Assembly (NCBI RefSeq): GCF_041624475.1
Contig: NZ_JBFJUX010000001.1
Location: forward strand, 62,001-126,000
Direction: 5' to 3'
Origin: Litorivivens sp041624475
GTDB lineage: Bacteria > Pseudomonadota > Gammaproteobacteria > Pseudomonadales > Spongiibacteraceae
Length of the DNA stretch: 64,000 nt
Under the pieces are notes generated by a model. That model did no database searches, was not told the origin of the DNA, and saw nothing but the letters and a program-made list of their open reading frames with translations. This document shows positions 1-8,533 of this stretch, piece by piece. The position numbers were made by a program, and so were the translations under genes. Position 1 is the first letter of the stretch. Every line of letters begins with the position of its first letter.

Positions 1-1489
1 ACTTGAGTTTCAGATTGGGTTGATCCGGTGTGCCGGAAATCGCCATTTTCAAGTCGAACTGGCTGGCGGAGTTCAGCGCCTTGCGCAGCAGTTCTGCCGA
101 CGAGGACTCAGCTGTCTCCGCTACCAGAAACTCGGCCTGCTTGACCAGACTGTCGACGGTCGCGTGCAGGCCGCGGGCGCCCAGCTCAAAGCGGGTGCTG
201 ATATCCGCTACACCCTGCTGCAGGCTGATCGGGAGTTTGGGGTTGTCCGACAGCTGCAGTGCGCTCAGCGCCAGCTGGCGCAAATCAAAATCGAGGGAAT
301 CGAGGGCCTCGGCTCCCCGGTGATCAAACAGGCCGTTCAGTTTCAGGCTGGCGCCCTTGTCACTGCCACCACTGGCTTTCAGTGCCAGCGGTTTGCCCCA
401 GATTTTCTGGGCGTTAGAGATATCGGTCAGCTCCCCGTCGAAGCGGATCGTATCGCCCGCCACCGGCACACTGCCGTTTATGCTGGCGCGCTTGATCAGG
501 AAGTCCGGCAGCGGCTGCTCCTCGGCAAAGCGAAGGTATTCTCCCGTGGCGCGTTGACGCTTCTGCTGTTCTTCGTCGGCCAGCGGGTCATCTTCGCTAA
601 GCTGACTGGCCGCCGTCTGATACAGCGACAGCCCCTGCTGCACCATCCGGTAGGCATCGTCGCCGACGATATGGCGAATCATGCCTTCAAAACCCTGATC
701 CAGTCCGACGCTGGCCAGCAAACGGTCAGCTTCGCGCTTGGGCAGGGTTTTGGCGCGCTCGGTGAGCGCAGCAATGCGCGCGCGATCGGTTTTAATTTGC
801 TCGTCGAGCTCACTCAGCGCATCCAGGTCGTTGTCGATATCATCGCGCAGTTCCTTGGTGCCCTTGATCCGCACAATGGCGTTCTGTTTTTCCAGCTCTT
901 CCCAGCGGCGGCGATACTCTGCCAGCTTTTCCTTGCTGGGCAGCTGAGCGATGCGCTGTTCCCAACCGCGCTGAATGTCATCTACCTCCGCTTTCATGGC
1001 ATCGACTTCAGCCTGCAGACGGGCCTGCTCTTCCGCCGCCATCTGATCGACATCGGGCAGGTTCAGTTTAGAGCTGAGATCAAGGCCGCTCTTTTCAGCA
1101 TCGTCTTTTTTGTCACCAAAGCTGAACAGGCGGCCGTCGATTGCGCCGCTGCTGTCGCGTTCGGTATAGAGGTTCAGATCGTCGATGCGCGCATCGTTAG
1201 AAATAAACTGTCGCCGCAGCAGCGCCAGCAGATCCACTTGACTGTGAATGCGGCCCGCCTCAAACAGATTTTGCATGGGTTGATCGGGGTTGGTTACCTG
1301 CAGCCGGTTCAGTGTCAGTGTGCCGTCACTGAGCGACAGCTCGGCACTGTCCAGCTCCACTTTGGCGCCGACAGCCTGGGTGCCGGCAAATTCGATACTG
1401 CTTTCAATTGCCCAGTCGATGCAGAGAATCCAGAGCGCGGCCACGACCGCAAACACGCCCAAGCCCCACCAGCGAATCCATTGAGTCAT
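1..1489 (-). CDS. TIGR03545 family protein (3' end beyond window)
   Basis: An uninterrupted minus-strand frame of 496 codons starts at an ATG ending at 1489, behind a good ribosome site (GGAGAG, then a short spacer), and runs off the window edge. The N-terminus has one membrane anchor (about residues 5-25, starting MTQWIRWWGLGVFAVVAALW). It is followed by a soluble part rich in charged helices with a coiled-coil-like stretch around residues 165-240. It lies just downstream of a TIGR03546 gene, and the two families are known to be neighbours, which is the main basis for the name. The function of both is unknown. I infer an envelope-anchored, AsmA-like protein, but this is not proven by sequence. 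Confidence 0.8.
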   Translation of the reverse strand, partial: MTQWIRWWGLGVFAVVAALWILCIDWAIESSIEFAGTQAVGAKVELDSAELSLSDGTLTLNRLQVTNPDQPMQNLFEAGRIHSQVDLLALLRRQFISNDARIDDLNLYTERDSSGAIDGRLFSFGDKKDDAEKSGLDLSSKLNLPDVDQMAAEEQARLQAEVDAMKAEVDDIQRGWEQRIAQLPSKEKLAEYRRRWEELEKQNAIVRIKGTKELRDDIDNDLDALSELDEQIKTDRARIAALTERAKTLPKREADRLLASVGLDQGFEGMIRHIVGDDAYRMVQQGLSLYQTAASQLSEDDPLADEEQQKRQRATGEYLRFAEEQPLPDFLIKRASINGSVPVAGDTIRFDGELTDISNAQKIWGKPLALKASGGSDKGASLKLNGLFDHRGAEALDSLDFDLRQLALSALQLSDNPKLPISLQQGVADISTRFELGARGLHATVDSLVKQAEFLVAETAESSSAELLRKALNSASQFDLKMAISGTPDQPNLKLK

Positions 1490-1534
1490 TGTGGCTCTCC
1501 TATGACTTAAGTTAATAGGCTTAGCTAATAGGGC

Positions 1535-2038
1535 CTAGTTGAGTGCGTTGTAGAGTTCAAACAGACGCGTGCTTTTTACAAACAGCATCAGCCGGGTCTG
1601 GGCCAGCTTGGCGCGCACCTTTTCCCGGTAGCGCGTAATGGCCCACACCGCAGCCCAGTAAATGGGCAGCGCCAGAATCAGGCTCAAACAGAAACTGCCC
1701 ATCACCAGCGTGTTGTTGTAAGCCATAAAGCGCCAGAAGGAGGACTGGTACAACGACGTCCACAGGCCTTCCAGTGATGCAGCCTGCAGAATGTCAGCTC
1801 CCAGCCGCACACTGATCGGGTCAAGGGCGTAAGCCAGGCCCGAGAACAGTGCAAAACCAAGAATGAAAAAACTCAGGTTGACGCGAATCACCAGCACCAG
1901 CAGTAAAATCAGAATATTGTGCGGCGACATCAGGGGTGTCAGCCCCATGATCAAGGCAAATACCAGCGCCAAGGCCACCTGGGCGGGGTTGTCGTCGGAA
2001 TTGAGAACCTTCAGCAATTTTGCAATTGCGCTTAGCAC
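1535..2038 (-). CDS. TIGR03546 (DUF2062-like) membrane protein
   Basis: This 167-residue protein has four hydrophobic segments (about 20-38, 40-62, 65-75 and 108-135) and a charged C-terminus. The start is GTG, chosen because GAGGAGA lies 6 bases before it. The SPHNILILLLVLVIRVN stretch and the overall layout fit the small DUF2062-like family TIGR03546, which is usually encoded beside TIGR03545, as it is here. It is probably co-transcribed with the next gene (46-base gap). No catalytic residues are evident. The role is unknown, and the pairing suggests a two-part inner-membrane complex (inference). Confidence 0.8.
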   Translation of the reverse strand: MLSAIAKLLKVLNSDDNPAQVALALVFALIMGLTPLMSPHNILILLLVLVIRVNLSFFILGFALFSGLAYALDPISVRLGADILQAASLEGLWTSLYQSSFWRFMAYNNTLVMGSFCLSLILALPIYWAAVWAITRYREKVRAKLAQTRLMLFVKSTRLFELYNALN

Positions 2039-2093
2039 GGCGTGTCTCCTCTGCTACCGGTGCAACCCACTTTCTACAATAATGGTGGGCTGC

Positions 2094-2660
2094 TCAGTGT
2101 GAAATGCTAACGCGGTAGTGTAGCAGGGATTCCTGCAGTTCTCGCGCCGTTCCCGCGGTGAGATTGCGCAGCAGGATGCGCGTTCCTTCACGCAATTGGT
2201 AACGACCGCTGCGAACACTTTCTACATTCACAATCGACAGCAGAGTGTCCTGCGAAGCATCCTCTGCGGCCAGTCGCAGCAAGCGGCCTCGCCGCTCAAG
2301 AAAACGTGCAATCGACACGTTTCGCTCGCCGCAAACCAACCATTGATCGTCGTCAAGACGTACTCGCCCGGCAGGCAGTCGCAGCAGCAATTCACTACGG
2401 CTGCGCTCTAAAAGCTGACAGGAGTATCGTTGCCATTGCGGAAAGGTCGGCAGCTCCAGTGCAATATCACCACTGACTCTAGTGGTGCACAGGGGCAGGT
2501 TGACGCCATCGTCGCTGCGCGCAAAACAGCGCCCGCAATGGCCGTTACTGCAGGCCACCGGAACGCGGATGCCGGCGTCCTGCAATTGTCGCAACAGGGT
2601 ATGGTCGGCGCGGCCGGGAAGCCGGCGCCCGTCGCTCAGGAGGATATGGAACTGTGCCAC
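2094..2660 (-). CDS. Small 2Fe-2S ferredoxin-like protein with novel C-terminus
   Basis: The protein has 188 residues. The first 60 look like a [2Fe-2S] ferredoxin fold, with cysteines at 37, 42, 45 and 58 (VACSNGHCGRC...LC), spaced C-x4-C-x2-C-x12-C. The remaining 130 residues (CGERNVSIARFLERRGRLL and beyond) match no family I recognise and lack flavin or NAD motifs, so it is not a complete reductase. It overlaps the end of rdgB by 25 bases and is surely translated with it. In many relatives hemW follows rdgB here. The protein may be an electron carrier or a cluster-sensing protein; its function is unknown. Confidence 0.75.
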   Translation of the reverse strand: MAQFHILLSDGRRLPGRADHTLLRQLQDAGIRVPVACSNGHCGRCFARSDDGVNLPLCTTRVSGDIALELPTFPQWQRYSCQLLERSRSELLLRLPAGRVRLDDDQWLVCGERNVSIARFLERRGRLLRLAAEDASQDTLLSIVNVESVRSGRYQLREGTRILLRNLTAGTARELQESLLHYRVSISH

Positions 2661-3232
2661 TGTTCAACAAAGGCGCGCAAAGCGCGACCGCGGTGACTGT
2701 TGCGGTTTTTTACCTCTGCAGGCAACTGGGCCGAGGTGCAATCGAGATCGGCAACATAAAACAGCGGGTCGTAGCCGAAGCCGTTTTCGCCGCGCGCTTC
2801 GCGCAAAATTTCTCCGCGCCACAACCCTTGACAGATGAGGGGCAATGGATCTTCCGCGTAACGCACATAGGCCAGCACGCAGACAAAAGTGGCGCGGCGG
2901 TCATCACAGCTTTCCAGTGCGCTCAGCAATTTGGCGTTGTTTTTAGCATCGGTAGCACCTTCACCGCTGTAGCGCGCGGAATAGATACCGGGCTGACCGC
3001 CGAGGGCATCAACACTCAGGCCCGAGTCATCGGCCAGCGCCGGCAAGCCGGTTTCGCGGCTGGCGTGACGCGCCTTGATCAAGGCGTTTTCAACAAAACT
3101 GAGGCCGGTTTCTTCGGCGTCAACAATCTCGAAATCCGTCTGCAGTAGCAGTTCAAAGCCGGTGCCGGCCAGAACCTGCTGCATTTCTTTGAGCTTGCCG
3201 CGATTACCGCTGGCGAGAACGACGCGAGACAT
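2636..3232 (-). CDS. rdgB: dITP/XTP pyrophosphatase RdgB
   Basis: RdgB (HAM1 family) hydrolyses dITP, XTP and related non-canonical purine nucleotides to monophosphates, keeping them out of DNA. The 198-residue length is typical. Family motifs are intact: ASGNRGKL at residues 7-14, the ADDSGLSVDALGG catalytic segment near 66-78, SARYSG, GFGYDPLF and SHRGRA. Its ATG overlaps the stop of the DUF4426 gene in a TAATG arrangement, and its 3' end overlaps the ferredoxin-like gene. The order metX-metW-DUF4426-rdgB matches Pseudomonas. Confidence 0.96.
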   Translation of the reverse strand: MSRVVLASGNRGKLKEMQQVLAGTGFELLLQTDFEIVDAEETGLSFVENALIKARHASRETGLPALADDSGLSVDALGGQPGIYSARYSGEGATDAKNNAKLLSALESCDDRRATFVCVLAYVRYAEDPLPLICQGLWRGEILREARGENGFGYDPLFYVADLDCTSAQLPAEVKNRNSHRGRALRAFVEQWHSSISS

Positions 3233-3666
3233 TATTTACCAGTGTAGTGAATCTGATTGAACTGAAGCTTGTAAGCGCGCTGACTGGTTTCCGGTTCTAT
3301 CGACATCGTGAAATCCAGGGTTTCCTTGTTGTCGGCACTGTACTGGGCGATGTAATAAATCGCGTCGCCCTCGTTCACTTCCTGAAAGTCGAGTTTGTTG
3401 CGGTGTATCAGATTGAACACGGTGCCGGTAACGTCTGACCTGCGCGCCACATCAGTGCCGTTATCGAGATTTTCCCGCACGCTGATATTGATAATAAACC
3501 GATCGTCGCCGCGGGTAATGCCGTAAGCCTTGGCCACCTCCGGTTTGAGAAAGGTCGTATTGACGATACTGTAGTGCACATCGTAAGGGCCAAAGCTCTG
3601 CTTTTGCTCGGCCTGAGCCAGACCAAGCAGGCACAATGACAACAGTAATGGCAGTGCGTATTTCAT
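3232..3666 (-). CDS. DUF4426 periplasmic protein
   Basis: This 144-residue protein has a clear Sec signal peptide (MKYALPLLLSLCLLGLAQA, cleaved near residue 19). The rest is predicted to be beta-rich, beginning EQKQSFGPYDVHYSIVNTTFL, which is typical of DUF4426. The family sits between metW and rdgB in Pseudomonas and relatives, exactly as here. It shares a TAATG stop/start overlap with rdgB. No enzymatic residues are recognised. It is presumably exported to the periplasm; its function is unknown. Confidence 0.9.
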   Translation of the reverse strand: MKYALPLLLSLCLLGLAQAEQKQSFGPYDVHYSIVNTTFLKPEVAKAYGITRGDDRFIINISVRENLDNGTDVARRSDVTGTVFNLIHRNKLDFQEVNEGDAIYYIAQYSADNKETLDFTMSIEPETSQRAYKLQFNQIHYTGK

Positions 3667-3689
3667 GGGTTTTCCTTGCCTGTTCAGGC

Positions 3690-4280
3690 TTATTTGCTGA
3701 TGTGGTAAACCGCCGTCACACCAAACAGATTTGGCAATTTTGACGCAATCAGGCTTTCCCGGTCCGCCGCATTAACCACCGTGCGATGCAGAACCCGAAT
3801 GCCCTTTTCTTCACAAAGCTGTTCAAAATCGCGTACGGTGCAAAAGTGGATGTTCGGTGTGTCGTACCAGTTGTAGGGCAAAAATTTCGATACCGGCATA
3901 CGTCCGCGAGAGCCCAGATACAAACGCCCACGCCAGTACCCGAAGTTGGGGAAAGTAACGATACACTCGCGGCCCACCCGCAGCATTTCGTCGATGACCA
4001 GATGCGGTGAGCGCAGGGTTTGCAGAGCTTGGGCCATAACCACTACATCAAAACTGTTATCGCAGAATTTCTGCAGGCCATAGTTCAAGTCGTGCTCAAT
4101 AACATTGAGCCCTTTTTCAATACACTCGCGCAGATGGGCATCGTCAATTTCCAGGCCCAAGCCTTCCACATTCAGGTTGTCGCGCAGATAGGCCAGCAGA
4201 CTGCCGTCACCGCAGCCCAGGTCAAGCACTCGGCTGTTGCTTTCAATCCACTCCGCCGCCAGATTCAGGTCAAACCGCAC
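3690..4280 (-). CDS. metW: Methionine biosynthesis protein MetW
   Basis: MetW is a class I SAM-binding protein that works with MetX in homoserine acylation or its control. The 196-residue protein carries the SAM motif VLDLGCGDGSLLAYL near residues 18-32, the acidic LGLEIDDA segment and FDVVVMAQALQ, followed by FPNFGYWRGRLYLGSRGRMP, which is characteristic of MetW. It overlaps the end of metX by 11 bases, so the two are translationally coupled. All expected motifs are present. Confidence 0.96.
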   Translation of the reverse strand: MRFDLNLAAEWIESNSRVLDLGCGDGSLLAYLRDNLNVEGLGLEIDDAHLRECIEKGLNVIEHDLNYGLQKFCDNSFDVVVMAQALQTLRSPHLVIDEMLRVGRECIVTFPNFGYWRGRLYLGSRGRMPVSKFLPYNWYDTPNIHFCTVRDFEQLCEEKGIRVLHRTVVNAADRESLIASKLPNLFGVTAVYHISK

Positions 4281-5430
4281 GGGCCACCTCCTCTTTCACG
4301 CGCAGCATGTAGGCGCTGAAGGTTTTCAGGTAGCGTTCAATCGGCAACAGAAACGCATCGTGCCCGAAGTTAGCTTCAATTTCCGCATAACACACCGGCT
4401 TGCGTGCGGCGATCAATGCGTCGACGATCTCGCGGGAGCGGGACGGAGCAAAGCGCCAGTCACTGGTAAAGGACATCACCATAAAACCGCAGCGGGCGTG
4501 ACGAAAGGCTTCCACCGGATCATCACCGTATTCGCGGGCCAGATCAAAGTAGTCCAGCGCCTTGGTCATCAGCAAATAGGTATTGGCGTCAAAGCTCCGG
4601 GAAAATACATCGCCCTGATAGCGCAGATAGCTTTCCACCTGAAACTCGACCTTTTCATCGTGGCCAATCTGAAAGTTGCCCGACTTGAGGTCGCGACCAA
4701 ACTTTTCACCCATCCCGTCTTCGGACAGGTAGGTAACATGGCCGACCATCCGTGCCAGCGCCAGTCCGGCTTTTGGAATGGTCTGGTGTTCCAGGTAGCG
4801 ACCGCCGTGAAAATCCGGATCGGAGGTAATGGCCTGGCGCGCAATTTCATTGAAGGCAATATTCTGGGCCGTCAGACGCATGGCAGAGGCGATAACCACG
4901 CAGTGACGCACTTCGTCCGGATGTTCCAGCGCCCAGCGCATGGCCTGCATGCCGCCAAGGCTGCCGCCGATCACCGCCGCCCAATAGGGAATGCCGAACA
5001 GCTTCATCATTTCCCGCTGCGAGGCTACCCAGTCGCGACAGCGCAGGGCCGGGAAATCGGGCCCCCAGGGTTTGCCCGTCGCCGGGTTGATACTGGAAGG
5101 GCCGGTGCTGCCGTGACAGCCGCCCAGGTTGTTGATGCTGACCACGAAAAAGTGATTGGTATCGATGGGCTTGCCCGGGCCGATACAGACTTCCCACCAG
5201 CCGGGTTTTTTGTCGTCAACGCTGTGGTAGCCGGCAGCGTGATGGTGGCCGGACAGGGCGTGGCAGATCAGAATGGCGTTGCTTTTGGCTTCGTTCAGCT
5301 CGCCGTAGGTTTCGTAGACAATATCGTATTCATCGAGCGTACGCCCGCAGGCAAGCCTCAGCGGTTCGCTGAAGTGCTGGGTTTGGGGTTCGACAATCCC
5401 AACCGAATCTGCAGGCAGGGCCGTGCTCAT
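4270..5430 (-). CDS. metX: Homoserine O-acyltransferase MetX
   Basis: MetX activates homoserine with an acyl-CoA, the first committed step of methionine synthesis. I place the start at the ATG of MSTALPAD (386 residues), with AGGA 10 bases upstream; a longer frame exists but lacks family similarity. The alpha/beta-hydrolase nucleophile Ser157 lies in GGSLGGMQA, and the His of NFGHDAFLL is in place. INPATGKPWGPDFP is a family signature. Pseudomonas orthologues are generally annotated as succinyltransferases, and the acyl donor cannot be decided from sequence by eye. metW overlaps its 3' end. Confidence 0.95.
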   Translation of the reverse strand: MSTALPADSVGIVEPQTQHFSEPLRLACGRTLDEYDIVYETYGELNEAKSNAILICHALSGHHHAAGYHSVDDKKPGWWEVCIGPGKPIDTNHFFVVSINNLGGCHGSTGPSSINPATGKPWGPDFPALRCRDWVASQREMMKLFGIPYWAAVIGGSLGGMQAMRWALEHPDEVRHCVVIASAMRLTAQNIAFNEIARQAITSDPDFHGGRYLEHQTIPKAGLALARMVGHVTYLSEDGMGEKFGRDLKSGNFQIGHDEKVEFQVESYLRYQGDVFSRSFDANTYLLMTKALDYFDLAREYGDDPVEAFRHARCGFMVMSFTSDWRFAPSRSREIVDALIAARKPVCYAEIEANFGHDAFLLPIERYLKTFSAYMLRVKEEVARAV

Positions 5431-5479
5431 AGGGCGACATTCCTGTGCGGCGTCTGGCACGCAGTTCTGAAACGCCGCT

Positions 5480-6067
5480 TCACAGACCAAACACCAATGC
5501 CGGACTCAAACCCGCCGACTGCGCCATCGATTTCAACAGAATTTGCACAACACTGATCGACAGAAATACCAGAATCGGCGACAGATCGATCCCGCCCATG
5601 GGCGGGATCAGTTTGCGAAAGGGCTGCATCACTGGTTCAGTCAGCTGGTACAGCAAGACTGCGGCCGGGTGGTGACTGCCGGGCGCGACCCAACTCAGAA
5701 TGATGTTGATAATGATTGCAAAGAAATAAATATTCACCGTGAGGGCCACGCAGCCAATCACCGACCAGCCGAGCAGGGTCACAATATTGGGCAGGCCCGC
5801 GCCAAACAGCAGAAGAATGCTGACCATTGCAATCAACTGCACAATCAGTGCCAGCACAATGGAGGCGGTATCCACCTTGCCCAAAGGCGGAATCACCCGG
5901 CGCAGGGGCAATAGCAGCGGATTGGTGGCCTTGACCATGGCCTGGGATATGGGGTTGTAAAAATCCGCCCGCGCCAGCTGCAGCAGCAGGCGCAGAATCA
6001 CCACACCCAGGTACAAACTGAACAGGGTCTGTACCAGCAAAAAACCAATTTCAGTCATGGGGCCCAT
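5480..6067 (-). CDS. YggT family membrane protein
   Basis: YggT proteins are small integral membrane proteins of uncertain role, conserved beside proC. This copy has 195 residues and two similar halves, each with a hydrophobic pair followed by a helix-breaking motif: NPLLLPLRRVIPPLG near 50 and EPVMQPFRKLIPPMGGID near 155. That is the typical duplicated YggT repeat. I use the ATG at 6067 because GAGGAG stands 7 bases before it; an ATG 9 bases downstream is also possible. It follows proC after an 11-base gap, in the same operon. Confidence 0.92.
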   Translation of the reverse strand: MGPMTEIGFLLVQTLFSLYLGVVILRLLLQLARADFYNPISQAMVKATNPLLLPLRRVIPPLGKVDTASIVLALIVQLIAMVSILLLFGAGLPNIVTLLGWSVIGCVALTVNIYFFAIIINIILSWVAPGSHHPAAVLLYQLTEPVMQPFRKLIPPMGGIDLSPILVFLSISVVQILLKSMAQSAGLSPALVFGL

Positions 6068-6078
6068 GGTTGTGCTCC

Positions 6079-6900
6079 TCAATCACCCAGTTCGCGGGAC
6101 AGTTCGATAGATCGATCGCGGCAGGCGATCATGGCCTTGGCAAAGACATCCCGTAAGCCACCGGCTTCCAGCGCCGCAATGGCCTTTTCGGTGGTGCCTT
6201 TGGGCGATGTCACCCGGCGCCGCAACTCGTCCGGTTCGACATCGCTGTTAATCGCCATAGTTGCGGCGCCAAGGGCCGTTTGCAAGGTCAGGGCTTTCGC
6301 GTCTTCCGGGCTGAGGCCCAGGCTTTCGCCGGCCGCCTGCATGGCTTCCATCACCAGAAAGTAATACGCAGGACCGCTGCCTGAGACTGCTGTGACCGCA
6401 TCCAGCGCGGCTTCACTGTCGAACCAGCGAACCATACCCACGGCTTCCAGAATGGTTTGCGCCTGCTGACGTTGCTCTTCGCTCACCGCCGCATTGGCGT
6501 AAAGCCCTGAGGCGCCCGTGCGCACCAGCGCCGGTGTGTTGGGCATGCAGCGCACCAGAGCCAGATTGCCGCCGAGCCATTTAGCCAGGGTTTCGCCTTC
6601 AATGCCCGCAGCAATAGAAATCACCAGCGGCTGACGCGCCTGTACATCAGCCGCAATCGATTCGGCGACGCTCTTCATGATCTGGGGTTTGACCGCCATA
6701 ACAACCACATCCGCTTTGGCAACGGCCTCGGCGTTATCGCTAGTAGTGTTGACGGGCGCAACGGCGCGCAGGCGTTCGAGACTTTCGGGGAAGGGGTCAC
6801 TGGCCCACACCCGACTGGCATCAACACCGCTGGCAACAAGGCCGCCGATAATACTGGAGGCCATATTGCCGCCGCCGATAAAGGCGATTGTAAAGCTCAT
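6079..6900 (-). CDS. proC: Pyrroline-5-carboxylate reductase ProC
   Basis: ProC catalyses the last step of proline synthesis, NAD(P)H-dependent reduction of pyrroline-5-carboxylate. The 273-residue protein begins MSFTIAFIGGGNMASSIIGG with the Rossmann GGGNMA motif. It also has VMAVKPQ, CMPNTPALVRTGASGLY and the C-terminal signature AVSGSGPAYYFLVMEAM, then VTSPKGTTEKAIAALE. The start at 6900 is supported by GAGGG 5-6 bases upstream. It is followed directly by yggT. The usual upstream partners yggS and pilT are absent, and slmA lies upstream instead. Confidence 0.97.
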   Translation of the reverse strand: MSFTIAFIGGGNMASSIIGGLVASGVDASRVWASDPFPESLERLRAVAPVNTTSDNAEAVAKADVVVMAVKPQIMKSVAESIAADVQARQPLVISIAAGIEGETLAKWLGGNLALVRCMPNTPALVRTGASGLYANAAVSEEQRQQAQTILEAVGMVRWFDSEAALDAVTAVSGSGPAYYFLVMEAMQAAGESLGLSPEDAKALTLQTALGAATMAINSDVEPDELRRRVTSPKGTTEKAIAALEAGGLRDVFAKAMIACRDRSIELSRELGD

Positions 6901-6976
6901 TGCACCCTCACTCAGGCTGGAAATCAGCGGCGGAGTATAGCAGCCCACGGATGTCGGAGCATCCGGGGTGCGGTGA

Positions 6977-7597
6977 TCAGGCGAAGGTTTCGGCGCCAGA
7001 CGCGGCGGGAACAGGCTTGAAGAACTGCTGGGTCAGCAATTGCCACTGCTCCTCCCAGTATTCCGTGGGGCGGCGTTTGAACTCACTGCGCACATACTGG
7101 CAGATACGCCCTTCGGCGCTGGCCAGCAGCAGGTTGGCGGCGGCGCTGACGGTAATCATCGGGCGCAAGCCTTCACGCACTTCGGCGTCACGCAGGATTT
7201 GCTTTAGCTGAGTTTCGAGGCGGTCGTAGAACTGCTGCACCCGGGCGCGCAACCGGGCCGTTTCACCGGCCAGGGCATCGCCATTGAGGATGCGAGTGAT
7301 ACCGGGATTGCGCTCGGTAAACACCAGCAACAGGCTCAGTATTTTGTAACAGCGGGACAGGGCATCACTGTCTTCGGCAGTGATCACCTGCACCCGCGAG
7401 AAGATCGACTCTTCCACGAATTCGATCAGGCCTTCAAACATCTTGGCCTTGCTGGGAAAGTGACGATACAGCGCGGCTTCCGATACACCCACCGCCTCCG
7501 CCAGCTTAGCGGTAGTAATGCGGTCGCCCGGGTTGGCTTCCAACATGCGCGCCAGTGCTTCGAGTATTTCCTGTTTGCGTGAAGAACGCTTGGTCAT
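6977..7597 (-). CDS. slmA: Nucleoid occlusion factor SlmA
   Basis: SlmA is a TetR-fold DNA-binding protein that, when bound to its sites on the nucleoid, blocks FtsZ ring assembly. The 206-residue protein has the N-terminal helix-turn-helix (ITTAKLAEAVGVSEAALYRH, residues 27-46), then PSKAKMFEGLIEFVEE and a helical C-domain typical of the family. Its place next to argB in the coaBC-algC-argB block agrees with SlmA rather than a metabolite-sensing TetR repressor. It starts 12 bases after the argB stop. Confidence 0.95.
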   Translation of the reverse strand: MTKRSSRKQEILEALARMLEANPGDRITTAKLAEAVGVSEAALYRHFPSKAKMFEGLIEFVEESIFSRVQVITAEDSDALSRCYKILSLLLVFTERNPGITRILNGDALAGETARLRARVQQFYDRLETQLKQILRDAEVREGLRPMITVSAAANLLLASAEGRICQYVRSEFKRRPTEYWEEQWQLLTQQFFKPVPAASGAETFA

Positions 7598-7609
7598 GTC
7601 TGTCCAATC

Positions 7610-8509
7610 TTATTCTTGGTTGGTAATCAAGGTTCCGACACCCCGATCCGTGAATATTTCCAACAATACCGCATGTGGCACCCTGCCGTCGATAATATGT
7701 GCACTGACCACACCGGCTTTTACGGCGTCGAGGGCACAACCGATTTTCGGCAACATGCCGCCGTATATGGTGCCGTCGGCAATCAGGGCATCGACCTGCT
7801 CGGTGCTCAGGCCCGTCAGCACTTTGCCTTCCCGGCCCAGCAGGCCGGCGACATTGGTGAGCAGCATCAGTTTTTCCGCCTGCAGCTTCTCGGCCATCTT
7901 GCCGGCCACCAGGTCGGCGTTGATGTTGTAGCTTTCGCCGTTTTTGTCGACACCGATCGGCGCGATAACGGGAATGAAATCGCTGTTGAGCAGCATGTCG
8001 ATCACACCCGCATCGATGGCTTCCACTTCGCCTACGTGACCGATATCAATGATTTCCGGCGCGGTCATTTCCGGTGTCTTGCGGGTCGCCTTAAGCTTGC
8101 GCGCGCGAATCAGCTGGCCGTCTTTACCGGTAAGACCTATGGCCTTGCCGCCGTTGCGGTTCAGCAGCGAGACGATTTCCTTGTTCACACTGGCGCCCAG
8201 TACCATTTCCACTACGTCCATGGTGGCGCTGTCGGTCACCCGCATGCCGTCGACAAAACTGGATTCAATGTTGAGCTTCTTCAACAGATCGCCGATCTGC
8301 GGACCACCACCGTGCACGACAATCGGGTTCATACCCACCAGCTTCATCAGTACGATGTCGCGGGCAAACTGCTCTTTCAAATCCTCATCCACCATCGCAT
8401 TGCCGCCAAATTTGACGACGATGGTCTTGCCGGTAAATTTCTGGATGTAGGGCAGCGCCTCGGTCAGAACGCGGGCGATATCAGAGGCGCTTGTAACGCT
8501 GTTAGCCAT
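7610..8509 (-). CDS. argB: Acetylglutamate kinase ArgB
   Basis: ArgB phosphorylates N-acetylglutamate in arginine synthesis. The 299-residue protein shows VVKFGGNAMVD (phosphate binding), VVHGGGPQIGDLLKKL, the NINADLVAGKMAE segment and GGMLPKIGCALDAV, all diagnostic. The N-terminal helix (about 25 residues before the KFGGN strand) is of the kind seen in arginine-sensitive enzymes, so feedback inhibition by arginine is plausible. I chose the ATG at 8509 because a GGA element is at suitable distance; a start four codons earlier has none. It follows algC by 24 bases, as in Pseudomonas. Confidence 0.97.
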   Translation of the reverse strand: MANSVTSASDIARVLTEALPYIQKFTGKTIVVKFGGNAMVDEDLKEQFARDIVLMKLVGMNPIVVHGGGPQIGDLLKKLNIESSFVDGMRVTDSATMDVVEMVLGASVNKEIVSLLNRNGGKAIGLTGKDGQLIRARKLKATRKTPEMTAPEIIDIGHVGEVEAIDAGVIDMLLNSDFIPVIAPIGVDKNGESYNINADLVAGKMAEKLQAEKLMLLTNVAGLLGREGKVLTGLSTEQVDALIADGTIYGGMLPKIGCALDAVKAGVVSAHIIDGRVPHAVLLEIFTDRGVGTLITNQE

Positions 8510-8533
8510 AGGGAAATCCATTCAGTTTATGAG

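Noticed and set aside
20..1510. A 496-codon open frame on the plus strand.
   Set aside because: It is the antisense shadow of the TIGR03545 gene. The minus-strand product has a ribosome site, a membrane anchor and a family-consistent neighbour, while the plus-strand product has no recognisable domain.
4237..5556. A 439-codon plus-strand frame opposite metX.
   Set aside because: It is a shadow of metX, whose complete catalytic motifs leave no doubt about the coding strand.
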